Positions 33,142 to 42,160 are shown, numbered from the stretch's first letter. The stretch: DNA of 64,000 bases from Verrucomicrobiota bacterium (GCA_021325145.1 JAJPHR010000037.1:1-64000); one strand, 5' to 3'. Program-made: numbers and translations. The notes: generated by a model from the letters alone, not told the origin.

Positions 33142-35142
33142 ATGGCGGATAGTAAAACAGCATCCCACTTGCGCTCCTGGTACGGTGCTCCAATTTCGGA
33201 GTTTCTGTCCGCGAGTTCGGAACAAATTTTGAGTGAGTTAAATCTTAACTGTGACTTTGCGGTTCTTCCGACTCAACGGGATGCCTGGATGGCTCAGATC
33301 AAAATTCTCAAAGCGAGACTTGTAAATCTTGAGGGATTCATATTTTTCGAATTCAATATTCCACGCATGGGTCGACGTGTTGATGCGATTCTTATCATCA
33401 GGTCCGTGGTATTTGCGATCGAATTTAAGGTTGGCGAGAGAGAATTTGAACGATCGGCAATGGATCAAGTATGGGATTACGCTTTGGATTTAAAGAACTT
33501 TCATGAAGCAAGCCATGAAGTTTCAATTGTTCCAGTGCTTCTGGCTACGGAAGCACCGAATTATCCTGACCCGGTCCTCATTGCTGATCCAGACCGGGTT
33601 TTCCGCCCCGTCCCTGTAAACGAGGACGGACTACGCGATTTGATTGAGCTTGCCTTACACACCATCAAAGAACCATCACTTGACGCGAAAACGTGGTCGC
33701 GGGCACCATATCACCCAACGCCTACAATCGTGGAGGCTGCGCGCGCGCTTTACGCCCAGCACTCTGTTGAAGCCATTGCGCGTTTTGACGCAGGTGCCAA
33801 GAATCTACACAGGACTTCGCGTTGCCTTGAAGACCTAGTGACTGAAGCTCAGTCCAAGAAGCATAAGATGATTTGCTTCGTGACGGGAGTACCAGGAGCG
33901 GGGAAAACTCTAGTTGGACTAAATCTTGCAACATGCCGACGCGAGATTGACCAATCGACGCATGCCGTTTTTCTCTCGGGTAACGGCCCACTGGTTGCGG
34001 TACTTCGTGAAGCTTTAACACGCGACGAATTCGCTCGCCGGGTGAAGGAGGGAAAGAAGAAACGGAAAAGCCAGATTGCTGAGAGTGTTAAGGCATTTAT
34101 CCAAAATATTCATCATTTTCGCGATGATGGGCTTATCGATCCGGGCCCACCAATTGAACACGTGGTTATCTTCGATGAAGCCCAAAGAGCTTGGAATTTG
34201 AAGCAAACGGCCAACTTCATGGCGCGCAAGAAGAAGCGTCCGGGTTTTACTCAATCCGAACCTGAGTTCTTGATCTCCTACATGGATCGGCACAAGGATT
34301 GGGCTGTAATAGTTTGCCTTGTAGGCGGAGGCCAGGAAATCAACACGGGCGAAGCGGGAATCGACGCATGGTTAAAAGCCGCAAGCCATTCTTTTCCAGA
34401 TTGGAAGATGTTCATTTCCTCCAAACTTTTCGACTCGGAGTACGCTGCCGGCAAAGCCCTGGAAGTAGCTCGCAACCGACCGCAGACATATTTCGATGAT
34501 TCTCTGCATCTTAATGTTTCGATGCGATCCTTCAGAGCTGAAAACGTGGCGGCTTTCGTAAAGACCTTGTTGGACTGTGACAAAGACGGTGCCCGACAAG
34601 CTCACGCTAAATTGGCTAGTCGGTACCCCGTTATGCTGACGCGCGAATTGAGCGTTGCTAAAAAATGGATCAGGCTCCAAGCGCGAGGAACAGAACGGTT
34701 CGGTTTGGTGGCTTCATCTAAGGCGATGCGGCTTAAACCTCATGCCATCGACGTTCGCGTCGATGTCGATCCGATTCACTATTTCCTGAACCCAAAAGAA
34801 GATGTGCGCTCCAGCTTTTACCTCGAAGATGCAGCTACAGAATTTCAAGTTCAAGGGCTGGAGCTTGATTGGGCATGTGTGACTTGGGATGGTGATTTCC
34901 GTTTTAATGGCTCTGGTTGGAGCCATCATGACTTCCGAGGAGATCGCTGGCAAAACGTGAACAACCCTGATAATCGAAATTATCTACTAAACTCCTACAG
35001 GGTACTTCTCACACGCGCGAGGCAGGGCATGGTAATTTTTGTTCCGAAAGGCGAAGTGAATGATCGAACGCGCTTACCCGCTTTCTATGATTCAACATTC
35101 AATTACCTGAGGGAGTTAGGTCTTCCCGAGATTGCCGCCTAA
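33142..35142 (+). CDS. Nuclease-helicase fusion (DUF2075-type), possible defence gene
   Basis: 666 residues. The N-terminal 130 residues look like a PD-(D/E)xK nuclease: Asp81 in RRVDAILI, E94-F-K96 in AIEFKVGE and Gln109 in MDQVWDYA. A P-loop helicase-type ATPase follows, with Walker A GVPGAGKT at 249-256, Walker B VVIFDEAQRAW near 341-351 and, near the C-terminus, LLTRARQGMVIFVP, an SF1 motif VI. This is the DUF2075 (Schlafen-like) helicase architecture, which also appears in phage-defence proteins. Visible base composition is much lower in G+C than the neighbours, with many AAA, ATT and GAA codons, which suggests horizontal acquisition. It has no operon partner. Confidence 0.8.
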   Translation: MADSKTASHLRSWYGAPISEFLSASSEQILSELNLNCDFAVLPTQRDAWMAQIKILKARLVNLEGFIFFEFNIPRMGRRVDAILIIRSVVFAIEFKVGEREFERSAMDQVWDYALDLKNFHEASHEVSIVPVLLATEAPNYPDPVLIADPDRVFRPVPVNEDGLRDLIELALHTIKEPSLDAKTWSRAPYHPTPTIVEAARALYAQHSVEAIARFDAGAKNLHRTSRCLEDLVTEAQSKKHKMICFVTGVPGAGKTLVGLNLATCRREIDQSTHAVFLSGNGPLVAVLREALTRDEFARRVKEGKKKRKSQIAESVKAFIQNIHHFRDDGLIDPGPPIEHVVIFDEAQRAWNLKQTANFMARKKKRPGFTQSEPEFLISYMDRHKDWAVIVCLVGGGQEINTGEAGIDAWLKAASHSFPDWKMFISSKLFDSEYAAGKALEVARNRPQTYFDDSLHLNVSMRSFRAENVAAFVKTLLDCDKDGARQAHAKLASRYPVMLTRELSVAKKWIRLQARGTERFGLVASSKAMRLKPHAIDVRVDVDPIHYFLNPKEDVRSSFYLEDAATEFQVQGLELDWACVTWDGDFRFNGSGWSHHDFRGDRWQNVNNPDNRNYLLNSYRVLLTRARQGMVIFVPKGEVNDRTRLPAFYDSTFNYLRELGLPEIAA

Positions 35143-35274
35143 ACCCATGATGCGTCTCGCTATTAGCTGTGCTAAATTCGTCGCCTTCCGCTTTTCGAGC
35201 TTTTCGAGCTTTTCCGCTTCTTCGCGGCCAATCATCTTTTCGCCCAGACGCCGAAACTCCTGCCATGTACGGCT

Positions 35275-36162
35275 TTAGACTTTGGACCCTGGCCCGTGAG
35301 CCTCGGCCCACGGTTGAAACCACTCCTGCTCCCGCAGCCGCGCCAGCGCCACCGGCAGCGGCGGCAGATACGGATGCCACAGGCGCTCCCATTCGAGCGA
35401 GACCGTTCCCTGAAAATTTTCCGCGCGGAGCAAATTCAAAATGTCCGCCAGCGGCGCCTGTCCTTCGCCGGGCAGGACATACGTGTACGGATGCCGCGCG
35501 GATGGCTTGTCGATGCTGTCCTTGATGTGCACGTGGCGAATCCATTTCGAGAGGCGACGCCACGTTTCGCGCGGCGTTTCGCCGCCCAATCGCCAGGTGT
35601 GGTGCGCGTCCCAGAGGATGCCCAACGGCTCGTCCAGCCGCTGGAACAAACGGCAGCACGGCTCGGATGCGGAAAAGGCGTCGTGCGTTTCCAGCAGCAG
35701 TTCGACCTGCCAGCGGTGCGCCTTTTTCTCCGCCCGCCACCACGCGATGTTCTCCGCCGCCGTCTTGAGTTCGGCCTCGGTGGGCGGCGCGCCCCATGTG
35801 CCGCCGCCAAAGACCCGCACGTACGGCGCGCGCCAGGCATCCGCCCACGCGCAGAACCGCGAGAGTTCGGCGCGCTTGAAATCGTCGCCGTCGATCAACT
35901 TGAAATCCGAAGACCCGACGATCATCCGCACCTGATGGTCCTTGAACAGCGAACCCACGCGGGGCGGCATCAGGCCGTGGTCGAGGGCGTATTGGGGCAG
36001 ATCGACGCGGCCTTGCAAGGCGCGGACTTCGAACTCCGGGAACTCGAATTGCGCCGCGAGTTGGCAGACTTCGGGCAGGCTGAGTTCGGCGCAACCGAGG
36101 GTGGAGAAACCCCAGCGGAGCTTGTGGTTGGAACCGTTCCGGCCGTCAGCTCGAACGGTCAT
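35275..36162 (-). CDS. Sugar phosphate isomerase/epimerase (TIM barrel)
   Basis: 295 residues of the AP_endonuc_2/xylose-isomerase-like TIM barrel: LRWGFSTLGCAELSLPEVCQL opens the protein, VELLLETHDAF gives the conserved Glu with His, WDAHHTWRLGG and VHIKDS supply further metal ligands and VSLEWERLW the last Glu. It probably isomerises or epimerises a sugar or inositol-type substrate. Its start overlaps the end of the 2-hydroxyacid dehydrogenase gene by 17 bases, making a two-gene operon that diverges from the LacI regulator. Confidence 0.85.
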   Translation of the reverse strand: MTVRADGRNGSNHKLRWGFSTLGCAELSLPEVCQLAAQFEFPEFEVRALQGRVDLPQYALDHGLMPPRVGSLFKDHQVRMIVGSSDFKLIDGDDFKRAELSRFCAWADAWRAPYVRVFGGGTWGAPPTEAELKTAAENIAWWRAEKKAHRWQVELLLETHDAFSASEPCCRLFQRLDEPLGILWDAHHTWRLGGETPRETWRRLSKWIRHVHIKDSIDKPSARHPYTYVLPGEGQAPLADILNLLRAENFQGTVSLEWERLWHPYLPPLPVALARLREQEWFQPWAEAHGPGSKV

Positions 36163-37156
36163 AGACCTCCAGGTTCACGACGGCGTCGAGGGGTTTGCCC
36201 TTGAGATAGGCCTTGAGATTGCGCAAGGCGAGCGCGCCGGAATCGCGCCGGCGATCGGTGGTGGGGCCGCCCAAATGCGGGAACAAAGTGACGTTCGGCA
36301 GGCCGCGCAGCGGGGAGTCCGCGGGCAACGGCTCGTTTTCATAAACATCAAGTGCCACTTGCAACCGTCCCTCGCGCGCGACGCGCACCAGGGCGTTTTC
36401 GTCCACCACCATGCCGCGCCCGATGTTCACGAACACGCCGCCTTCGGGGATGCTGCGGAGCAGTTTTTCGGTGATGAGATGATGGTTCTCGGGAATGGCC
36501 GCGGCCAGTTCGAGCACGACGTCGGAGGTGGCAAACAGTTTTTCGAGCGAGTGCAAACGGGTTACGCCGTGTTCGCGGAACAATTCCTCCGGCACATGCG
36601 GCGAATAGACCTGGATCTCCCGGGTGAACTGCCGGAGCATCGGCACGAGCGCCTGGCTGATCGCGCCAAAACCGTGGATGCCCACGCGGCGGCCAATCAG
36701 GCTGTAGGTGGTGGTCTGGCTGTTTTTCCACGCGCCTTCACGGTGCATGGCAATCGCCCAATAGGAGGCGCGGCGCAAGGCCATGAACGTGAGCATCAGC
36801 GTGGCTTCGGCGACGTTGGCGCTGATGGAGTTGCCCCAGTTGGTCACGAGCAGGCCGCGCTCGATCAATGGCCGCGGAATCAGTTTCCGCACCGTGCCCG
36901 CCAGGTGGCAGACATAACGCAGGTCGTTCGACGGCCCGACCGCAAAGTTCTCGGGCACGGGCGGGGTTTTCCAGCAGGAAATAAGGATCTCCGCCGGGGA
37001 CTCGGCGAGCGCCTGCGGCCAATCGAGCTGGTCGGCGAGCGGATTGACCCGGCGATGCCGGGGCAGGAGGCAGCGGACGTCCTCCCAAAGTGTCCCCGGG
37101 AAGAACTCCGCTATCTCGGGATCGCTCAGGGCGATCAGCGCGCGAGGCTCCGACAT
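36146..37156 (-). CDS. D-isomer-specific 2-hydroxyacid dehydrogenase
   Basis: 336 residues from the ATG at 37156 (MSEPRALIALSD); a longer frame to 37219 would run through the palindromic control region. The Rossmann loop is GIHGFGAISQ, and the later VFVNIGRG, DVYENEPL and FPHLGG give the Arg, Glu and His of the catalytic set. Typical reactions reduce a 2-ketoacid with NADH. Together with the isomerase/epimerase it suggests catabolism of a sugar acid or a related substrate; the exact pathway is not readable. The gene diverges from the LacI-type regulator at 37235. Confidence 0.88.
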   Translation of the reverse strand: MSEPRALIALSDPEIAEFFPGTLWEDVRCLLPRHRRVNPLADQLDWPQALAESPAEILISCWKTPPVPENFAVGPSNDLRYVCHLAGTVRKLIPRPLIERGLLVTNWGNSISANVAEATLMLTFMALRRASYWAIAMHREGAWKNSQTTTYSLIGRRVGIHGFGAISQALVPMLRQFTREIQVYSPHVPEELFREHGVTRLHSLEKLFATSDVVLELAAAIPENHHLITEKLLRSIPEGGVFVNIGRGMVVDENALVRVAREGRLQVALDVYENEPLPADSPLRGLPNVTLFPHLGGPTTDRRRDSGALALRNLKAYLKGKPLDAVVNLEVYDRSS

Positions 37157-37166
37157 CACATTATAA

Positions 37167-37186
37167 TTATTAATCTCGTTTAATAA
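37167..37186. promoter_or_regulatory. Candidate LacI-type operator
   Basis: TTATTAA, a 6-base centre TCTCGT and TTAATAA form a perfect 7-bp inverted repeat in the 78-base gap between the divergent dehydrogenase and LacI-family genes, 11 bases upstream of the dehydrogenase start. Its position fits control of the two-gene operon and autoregulation. Confidence 0.6.
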
Positions 37187-37234
37187 AGCAAGTGAAATCT
37201 TTCCTTTGCGCTTTACCAAGGGGTGCTATGCTGA

Positions 37235-38278
37235 ATGAAGATGAAAAGCGGCAGCGTTTCGCAGCAAAGGATTGCGCGCGACCTGGGGGTGTCTCAGGCG
37301 CTGGTCTCGCTCGTCTTGAACGGCAAGCGGGAGAACATCAGCGAGGAGTCCTACAAGCGGATCTGGGATTACGCCATCAAGATCGGCTATCGCCCCAAGG
37401 GCATGCAGATGGGCGCGAACGCCGCCGGGCTCACGAATGTGGGGTTCATTCTCCGCTCGGGCGTGCGACTTTACACGCAGAGCAACTTTTTCAGCCACGT
37501 CCAGCACGGCCTGCATATGGCGCTGCAACAGCAGGGGTTGAACAGCGTTTTCCTGGGGGCGGAAGATCATTTGAGCGAGCAGGCGCTGAAACAGAAGTTG
37601 CAACGCGGCAACCTTTTCGGCGTCGTGCTGATGGGCGAAATGGATGAACGGCTCGTGCGCACCATCAAGAAAGGCCGCAAGCGCGTGGTGTCCATCTCGG
37701 CGAGCTATCCGGGGTTGTGCAATTCGGTGCTGGCGAATGAAGCGCAGGCGGCGGAGTTGCTGGTGTCCCATCTCACGGACCTGGGCCACAAACATTTTGC
37801 TTGGCTGGGCGGCAACAAGGCGTTGCGGATGGGCAACGTCCGTCGCAGCGCGTTGGTGAGCGCCTTGCATCTGCGGGGATTCGAACTGGCGGAGGAGGAT
37901 TGCTGCGACCTGCCCGGCGGCGATCGGGTGGACGGCCGCAAGGCAGCGGCGGCGATCCTCGAACGCGGTTCACGCCGAAATTTGCCCACGGCGTGGGTCT
38001 GTTTCAACGCCTTGATGGCCCGGGGCGCGATCAATTTGCTGCTCCAGAAGGGACATCGCATCCCCGAAGAGATCAGCGTCGTGGCCGTGGACGCCACCCG
38101 CGTCTGTGTCGAGGAACATCCCGAAATCACCGGTGCCAACGCCGATCCGGAAAAAATGGGCGCCAAGGCCGCCGAACTCCTGTTAAAAAACCTCGGCGAA
38201 GAAGACGAAAGCCTCACCGACATCGTCATGCCCGCGCACCTGACCATCCGCGAAACCTCCGACAAAGCGCCGGCTTGA
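37235..38278 (+). CDS. LacI-family transcriptional regulator
   Basis: 347 residues. The N-terminal HTH reads SQQRIARDLGVSQALVSLVLNGK with the hinge helix YKRIWDYAIKIGYRPKG; the remainder is a periplasmic-binding-protein-type effector domain (FGVVLMGEMDERLVR, AWLGGNKALRMGNVRRSAL, ISVVAVDATRVC). LacI-family members usually repress sugar catabolism and are released by a sugar ligand. Divergence from the dehydrogenase/isomerase operon with a palindrome between them makes this its likely target. Its 3' end overlaps the convergent DUF2459 gene by about 96 bases. Confidence 0.92.
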   Translation: MKMKSGSVSQQRIARDLGVSQALVSLVLNGKRENISEESYKRIWDYAIKIGYRPKGMQMGANAAGLTNVGFILRSGVRLYTQSNFFSHVQHGLHMALQQQGLNSVFLGAEDHLSEQALKQKLQRGNLFGVVLMGEMDERLVRTIKKGRKRVVSISASYPGLCNSVLANEAQAAELLVSHLTDLGHKHFAWLGGNKALRMGNVRRSALVSALHLRGFELAEEDCCDLPGGDRVDGRKAAAAILERGSRRNLPTAWVCFNALMARGAINLLLQKGHRIPEEISVVAVDATRVCVEEHPEITGANADPEKMGAKAAELLLKNLGEEDESLTDIVMPAHLTIRETSDKAPA

Positions 38279-38956
38279 GACCAGCCGGCTTCGACGCCAG
38301 ATTACCTGCCCGAAATGTCGGGTATTGGACATGACGAGGCCGGGCAGCGGACAGCAATGAGGCGCAATCGGACAACCGGCAGTTCGCAAGGCCCGGGCCG
38401 TCCAGGTATTGCAATTGTCGAGCAAGGAATAGTGACCGGTTGCCAGGAAAAAATCCTGTCCCGCATAGATGCTGGTCAATGGAATCGCCCTGCCCCGCGA
38501 ATCCAGTGCATAGGTGCTCTGGACATAAGCGCACAAGCGGGCAAAGCCGGCTGGGGATAGTTGAACCGCGATGATTTCTTTCGCGATGCCGGTGTATTCC
38601 TTCACCACCGGGCCGTTGAAAGCGTGAACCAATACCACGCTTCCCTTGGAGTCAAATAACGCTCGCAGCACAAGGCGCGTCGTCCACGGGTAACGATAAC
38701 CGTCGCTATCACCCCACCCCACCTCCAGGTATTTCGCATTGGGAAATTCCTCATGCTCCGGCCAAACGCCCGAGGGGATGTCCGCCGCGCGAACAATCAC
38801 TCCCGTGTGCAGTCCCCGATGCAGGACATAAACCGTCACCGGCTGTTCGCCCCGAGGTGCTGGATACAAACCTTTGATCGGGCTGACGCATCCGGCAACT
38901 GGCAAAACGAGCAGCAGAAGAATCCTCAACACGAAATGTGGGAACACGAACCTCAT
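38183..38956 (-). CDS. DUF2459 family lipoprotein
   Basis: 257 residues from the ATG at 38956 (MRFVFPHFVLRILLLLVLPVAGC), with Cys at the lipobox LPVAGC. The body shows the DUF2459 pattern: VYVLHRGLHTGVIVRA, YLEVGWGDSDGYRYP, SVVLVHAFNGP, YAGQDFFLATGHYSLLDNCNTWTARAL, which suggests a papain-like or urease-associated fold with conserved His and Cys. The last 35 or so residues (RRSRLVSSRRFVGGFADG) extend into the convergent LacI gene and look like read-through past a lost stop. Function unknown. Confidence 0.8.
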   Translation of the reverse strand: MRFVFPHFVLRILLLLVLPVAGCVSPIKGLYPAPRGEQPVTVYVLHRGLHTGVIVRAADIPSGVWPEHEEFPNAKYLEVGWGDSDGYRYPWTTRLVLRALFDSKGSVVLVHAFNGPVVKEYTGIAKEIIAVQLSPAGFARLCAYVQSTYALDSRGRAIPLTSIYAGQDFFLATGHYSLLDNCNTWTARALRTAGCPIAPHCCPLPGLVMSNTRHFGQVIWRRSRLVSSRRFVGGFADGQVRGHDDVGEAFVFFAEVF

Positions 38957-39093
38957 GCTTCCAAAATACCCTACTTTCAGCATGCGCCACATGCATACAT
39001 AGCCGGAAGCGGAGGCTTGTGAAAAGTTTCACAAATGTCTTGCTGCAATTAGGGACGGATGATATTTTGCGGGCCGTTTTTACATTATCTAAT

Positions 39094-39816
39094 ATGAAAA
39101 TCTATTCTCGGTTTATGGTCCTCGCCGCGCTCCTGGCCGGTTTGCAGGCGGCCTCGGCGGCGGATGTCACGGGCACGGTCACTCTCAGCGGCACCCCACC
39201 GCCTGAAAAACCAAATGATCTCATCAAGAACGACCCGGTTTGCGGCAAGCTGCATACGGACACGGTCACCACTCACTTCTATGTCGTCGGCGCCAAACAG
39301 GAATTGGCCGATGTCGTCATTACCATCAAGGGCGCGCCCAAGTCCTCCGGCGAGTCCGCTCCGCCGGTGGTGCTGGACCAGTCCGGGTGCCTCTACACAC
39401 CGCAAATCCTGGCAATTCAGACCGGCCAGAAGCTCGTGGTGAAGAATTCCGACCCGGTCATGCACAATGTGCATATCATTCCGGGCGCTGACAGCGGCAA
39501 TAAGGAAGCCAACAAGGCCCAGGCGCAGGGCGCACCGGATATTTCCTTCAGTTTTGCCACTCCCGAGAGCTTTTTGAAGTTCAAGTGCGATGTCCATCCG
39601 TGGATGTTCGCCTGGGTCACAGTCGTGGATAACCCATATTTTGCGGTGAGCGACAAGGACGGCAATTTCAAGATCGCCAACGTCCCGCCCGGCAAATACA
39701 CCATTGAAGCGACCCATCGCAAGGCCAACGGCGGCAAGCCAGTGAGCAAGGAAGTCGAAGTCAAAGCCGACGGCGCGAAGGTTGACTTCACCTTGGAAGT
39801 GCCCAAGGCGCAGTAA
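39094..39816 (+). CDS. Exported cupredoxin-like protein
   Basis: 240 residues from the ATG at 39094 with signal peptide FMVLAALLAGLQAASAA. A beta-sandwich carrier or cupredoxin segment contains DPVMHNVHIIP and FLKFKCDVHPWMFAWVTV, giving His, Cys, His and Met in the order of type 1 copper ligands; these would bind blue copper or transfer electrons. The C-terminal part (FKIANVPPGKYTIEATHRK) is a carboxypeptidase-regulatory-like beta domain. It lies just upstream of the heme A/oxidase genes and could donate electrons to the oxidase or deliver copper; this is inference. Confidence 0.75.
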   Translation: MKIYSRFMVLAALLAGLQAASAADVTGTVTLSGTPPPEKPNDLIKNDPVCGKLHTDTVTTHFYVVGAKQELADVVITIKGAPKSSGESAPPVVLDQSGCLYTPQILAIQTGQKLVVKNSDPVMHNVHIIPGADSGNKEANKAQAQGAPDISFSFATPESFLKFKCDVHPWMFAWVTVVDNPYFAVSDKDGNFKIANVPPGKYTIEATHRKANGGKPVSKEVEVKADGAKVDFTLEVPKAQ

Positions 39817-39831
39817 GCGCCCGCCTTGGCA

Positions 39832-39854
39832 GGGATGGCGCGCTGCGCCGTCCC
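39832..39854. repeat. CATCG-hairpin dispersed element, copy 3 (diverged)
   Basis: GGGATGGCGC, loop GCT, GCGCCGTCCC; the stem pairs fully when one G-T pair is allowed. It resembles the other hairpins in loop and flanking bases but has GGC/GCC in place of CATC/GATG. Confidence 0.5.
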
Positions 39855-39961
39855 CGTTGCCGCTGGTCGCGCCGCAGCTTCTGAGCGAAGGCGGAAGCGT
39901 AGTAGGCGACGAAACGAACCACCGGGCTGTACACGCCTCGGCAAGCACTCCGCCTGCGGGA

Positions 39962-39978
39962 ACATCGCAGCGCGATGT
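39962..39978. repeat. CATCG-hairpin dispersed element, copy 4
   Basis: ACATCGC, loop AGC, GCGATGT is a perfect 7-bp hairpin, flanked by GGGA and CTCTACC as in copy 1. Confidence 0.65.
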
Positions 39979-40140
39979 CTCTACCAGATCGGCCGCTTGC
40001 AATTCGGGAATCGTTGCGGCACGTTCAACTGATCCGTTGGGGGAGCGCGTGCCGTTTGGACATTGGCGTCCTCCCAATTTTGGGCATGGATGGAGGGATG
40101 GTTAAGAAGAGTAAGATTGAGACGATAAAAGAAAAAAGAG

Positions 40141-41211
40141 ATGGCTCGTTCCGCCAATAATATCTGGCTGCATCGCTTCGCGTGCCTGACCGCGGTGGTC
40201 ACGCTGGTGCTGGTCGGCATCGGCGGGCTGGTGACGAGCCACGAGGCGGGGATGTCGGTGCCGGATTGGCCGACGACCTACGGCTACAACATGTTTTTCT
40301 TCCCCATCTCGAAATGGGTTGGGGGAATCTTTTGGGAACATTCACATCGGCTGGCCGCCTCGGCCACCGGTTTCCTGACGGTCATATTGGCCGTGTGGCT
40401 TTGGGTGAAGGAATCGCGCGCCGGGGTGCGCTGGCTGGGAGTAATCGCCGTCTTCGCTGTCGTTTTGCAAGGTGTTCTTGGTGGGTTGCGCGTCGTCTTG
40501 TATAAGGACCAGATCGGGATTTTCCATGCGGCGCTGGCGCAACTGTTTTTGGTGGTTGTCTGCGCGCTGGCTCTTTTCACCAGCCGTTGGTGGCGGGATA
40601 TTGAAGTTGCGTTTCCCCGGGCAATTGATCGCGGCGGCGTCCGAAACCTGGTCCTCATCGCCACCCTGTTCATCTTCGCCCAATTAATCATCGGCGCCAC
40701 CATGCGTCACCAGCACGCCGGCCTGTCGATACCCGATTTTCCCCTCGCCTATCACAAAATCTGGCCGCCCATGGACGATGCCTCGGTGGCGGCCTACAAC
40801 GCGGTGCGCGACGAAACCCTGGCTCCGAAGCCAATCACCGCGTTCCAAATCGGGCTCCAGATGGTGCACCGCCTGCTGGCCGGGTTGATTTTTTGTTTCG
40901 TTGGTTTTTGCGCGTGGGCGACCCGGCGGCAATTGGGTCCGCGCCACCCGTCCTCGCGCCTTACGCTGGTCTGGCTCGGCCTGATCGTGACGCAGGTGTT
41001 TCTCGGCGCATTTACCATTTGGTCGAATAAAGCGGCGGATGTCGCTACGACGCACGTGGTGGTGGGCGCGCTTTCACTCGTCACGGGAGCCCTATTGACC
41101 ATCATCTCCTTTCGGGTTTTAATCCCCGTTCGCGCGGCGGGTCTGGCCGTGGCTCGCCCGTCTCCCGAAGATCTGGCGGCTGCCAATCCAGCCACGTCCA
41201 GCGCCAAATAA
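40141..41211 (+). CDS. ctaA: Heme A synthase (COX15/CtaA)
   Basis: 356 residues with about eight membrane helices. Conserved segments include VGIGGLVTSHEAGMSVPDWP, WEHSHRLAAS, TMRHQHAGLSIPDFPLAY, QMVHRLLAG and TTHVVVGAL, which contain the heme-ligating His residues of the CtaA family. The enzyme oxidises the heme O methyl group to give heme A for the aa3 oxidase. It starts the oxidase-assembly operon and is followed by ctaB after 6 bases. Confidence 0.93.
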   Translation: MARSANNIWLHRFACLTAVVTLVLVGIGGLVTSHEAGMSVPDWPTTYGYNMFFFPISKWVGGIFWEHSHRLAASATGFLTVILAVWLWVKESRAGVRWLGVIAVFAVVLQGVLGGLRVVLYKDQIGIFHAALAQLFLVVVCALALFTSRWWRDIEVAFPRAIDRGGVRNLVLIATLFIFAQLIIGATMRHQHAGLSIPDFPLAYHKIWPPMDDASVAAYNAVRDETLAPKPITAFQIGLQMVHRLLAGLIFCFVGFCAWATRRQLGPRHPSSRLTLVWLGLIVTQVFLGAFTIWSNKAADVATTHVVVGALSLVTGALLTIISFRVLIPVRAAGLAVARPSPEDLAAANPATSSAK

Positions 41212-41217
41212 CACGCG

Positions 41218-42120
41218 ATGAAAGCAACAGCGCAGCCTTTGACTCCGACGGCCATCATTGAAAAAGGCCGGTTTGCGGTGTTCTCCGAGTTAATCAAGGC
41301 GCGGCTGACCTTCCTCGTTCTCCTGACAACGCTGGTCGGCTTCTACGTCGGCTTTCGTGGGTCGCTGGAATGGCTGCTGCTGCTCCACACCATGCTCGGC
41401 ACCGCCCTGGTGGCCAGCGGTGCGGCGGCGCTGAACCAATTGCTCGAACGCGAATTCGATGCCAAAATGCGCCGCACCGAAGACCGCCCGCTTCCCTCGG
41501 GCCGCCTGCAACCGGCGACCGTTCTGGTCCTGGGCGCGGCGAGCGGCGGACTCGGCCTGATTTATCTCGCGGTCGCCGTGAATTTGCTGACGAGCCTGCT
41601 CGGGGCCATTACGCTGGCGAGTTACTTGTTCGTTTATACGCCCCTGAAACGCGTGACGACCTTCAACACGGTCATTGGCGCGATTCCGGGCGCTCTGCCG
41701 CCCCTGATGGGCTGGACTGCCGCCCGCGGAGAGATTTCCGGCGGCGGCTGGTCGTTGTTCGCAATTCTGTTTTTCTGGCAACTGCCGCATTTCCTGGCGA
41801 TCGCGTGGATTTACCGCGAGGAATACGCCCGCGCCGGGTTCATGATGCTGCCAGTCGTCGACCCACAGGGCCATCGTACCGGCTCGCAGGCGGTCAGCCA
41901 CACGCTGGGACTTTTGCCTGTGAGCCTCGCGCCGTATGTTTTTCACCTCACCGGAACGATCTATCTGGCAGGGGCGCTGGCGCTCGGATTGACGTTCTGT
42001 TGGTTTGCGATCCAGTTCTCGAGGCACTTGAGTATTCCGCGCGCGCGGCAGTTGTTCTTTTTTTCAATTCTCTATCTGCCCTTGCTTTTAGGGCTGATGG
42101 TTCTGGACAAAATTAAATAA
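41218..42120 (+). CDS. ctaB: Protoheme IX farnesyltransferase (heme O synthase)
   Basis: 300 residues, a UbiA-superfamily prenyltransferase. The first Asp-rich motif region is NQLLEREFDAKMRRTEDRPLPSG and the second is VVDPQGHRTG; about nine hydrophobic helices surround them. The enzyme adds the farnesyl chain to heme B, making heme O, the substrate of CtaA. It precedes the oxidase structural genes, separated from ctaD by 125 bases containing a hairpin. Confidence 0.94.
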   Translation: MKATAQPLTPTAIIEKGRFAVFSELIKARLTFLVLLTTLVGFYVGFRGSLEWLLLLHTMLGTALVASGAAALNQLLEREFDAKMRRTEDRPLPSGRLQPATVLVLGAASGGLGLIYLAVAVNLLTSLLGAITLASYLFVYTPLKRVTTFNTVIGAIPGALPPLMGWTAARGEISGGGWSLFAILFFWQLPHFLAIAWIYREEYARAGFMMLPVVDPQGHRTGSQAVSHTLGLLPVSLAPYVFHLTGTIYLAGALALGLTFCWFAIQFSRHLSIPRARQLFFFSILYLPLLLGLMVLDKIK

Positions 42121-42160
42121 CCTAATATTTGGATTTCTCGCGTTGACACACGGAAACGAG

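Larger units (their letters stand above)
39817..40140. other. Intergenic region with two CATCG-family hairpins
   Basis: The region between the cupredoxin-like gene and ctaA holds hairpins at 39832-39854 and 39962-39978 and a GAGCGAAGGCGGAAGC string that resembles one near 12148. No gene is evident. It ends with an A/G-rich stretch (AAAAAAGAG) directly before ctaA, which probably serves as the ribosome-binding region. Confidence 0.6.

Noticed and set aside
35193..35225. Tandem CTTTTCGAG units after the nuclease-helicase gene
   Set aside because: Only two to three short units occur in a brief gap, too few to call a functional repeat.
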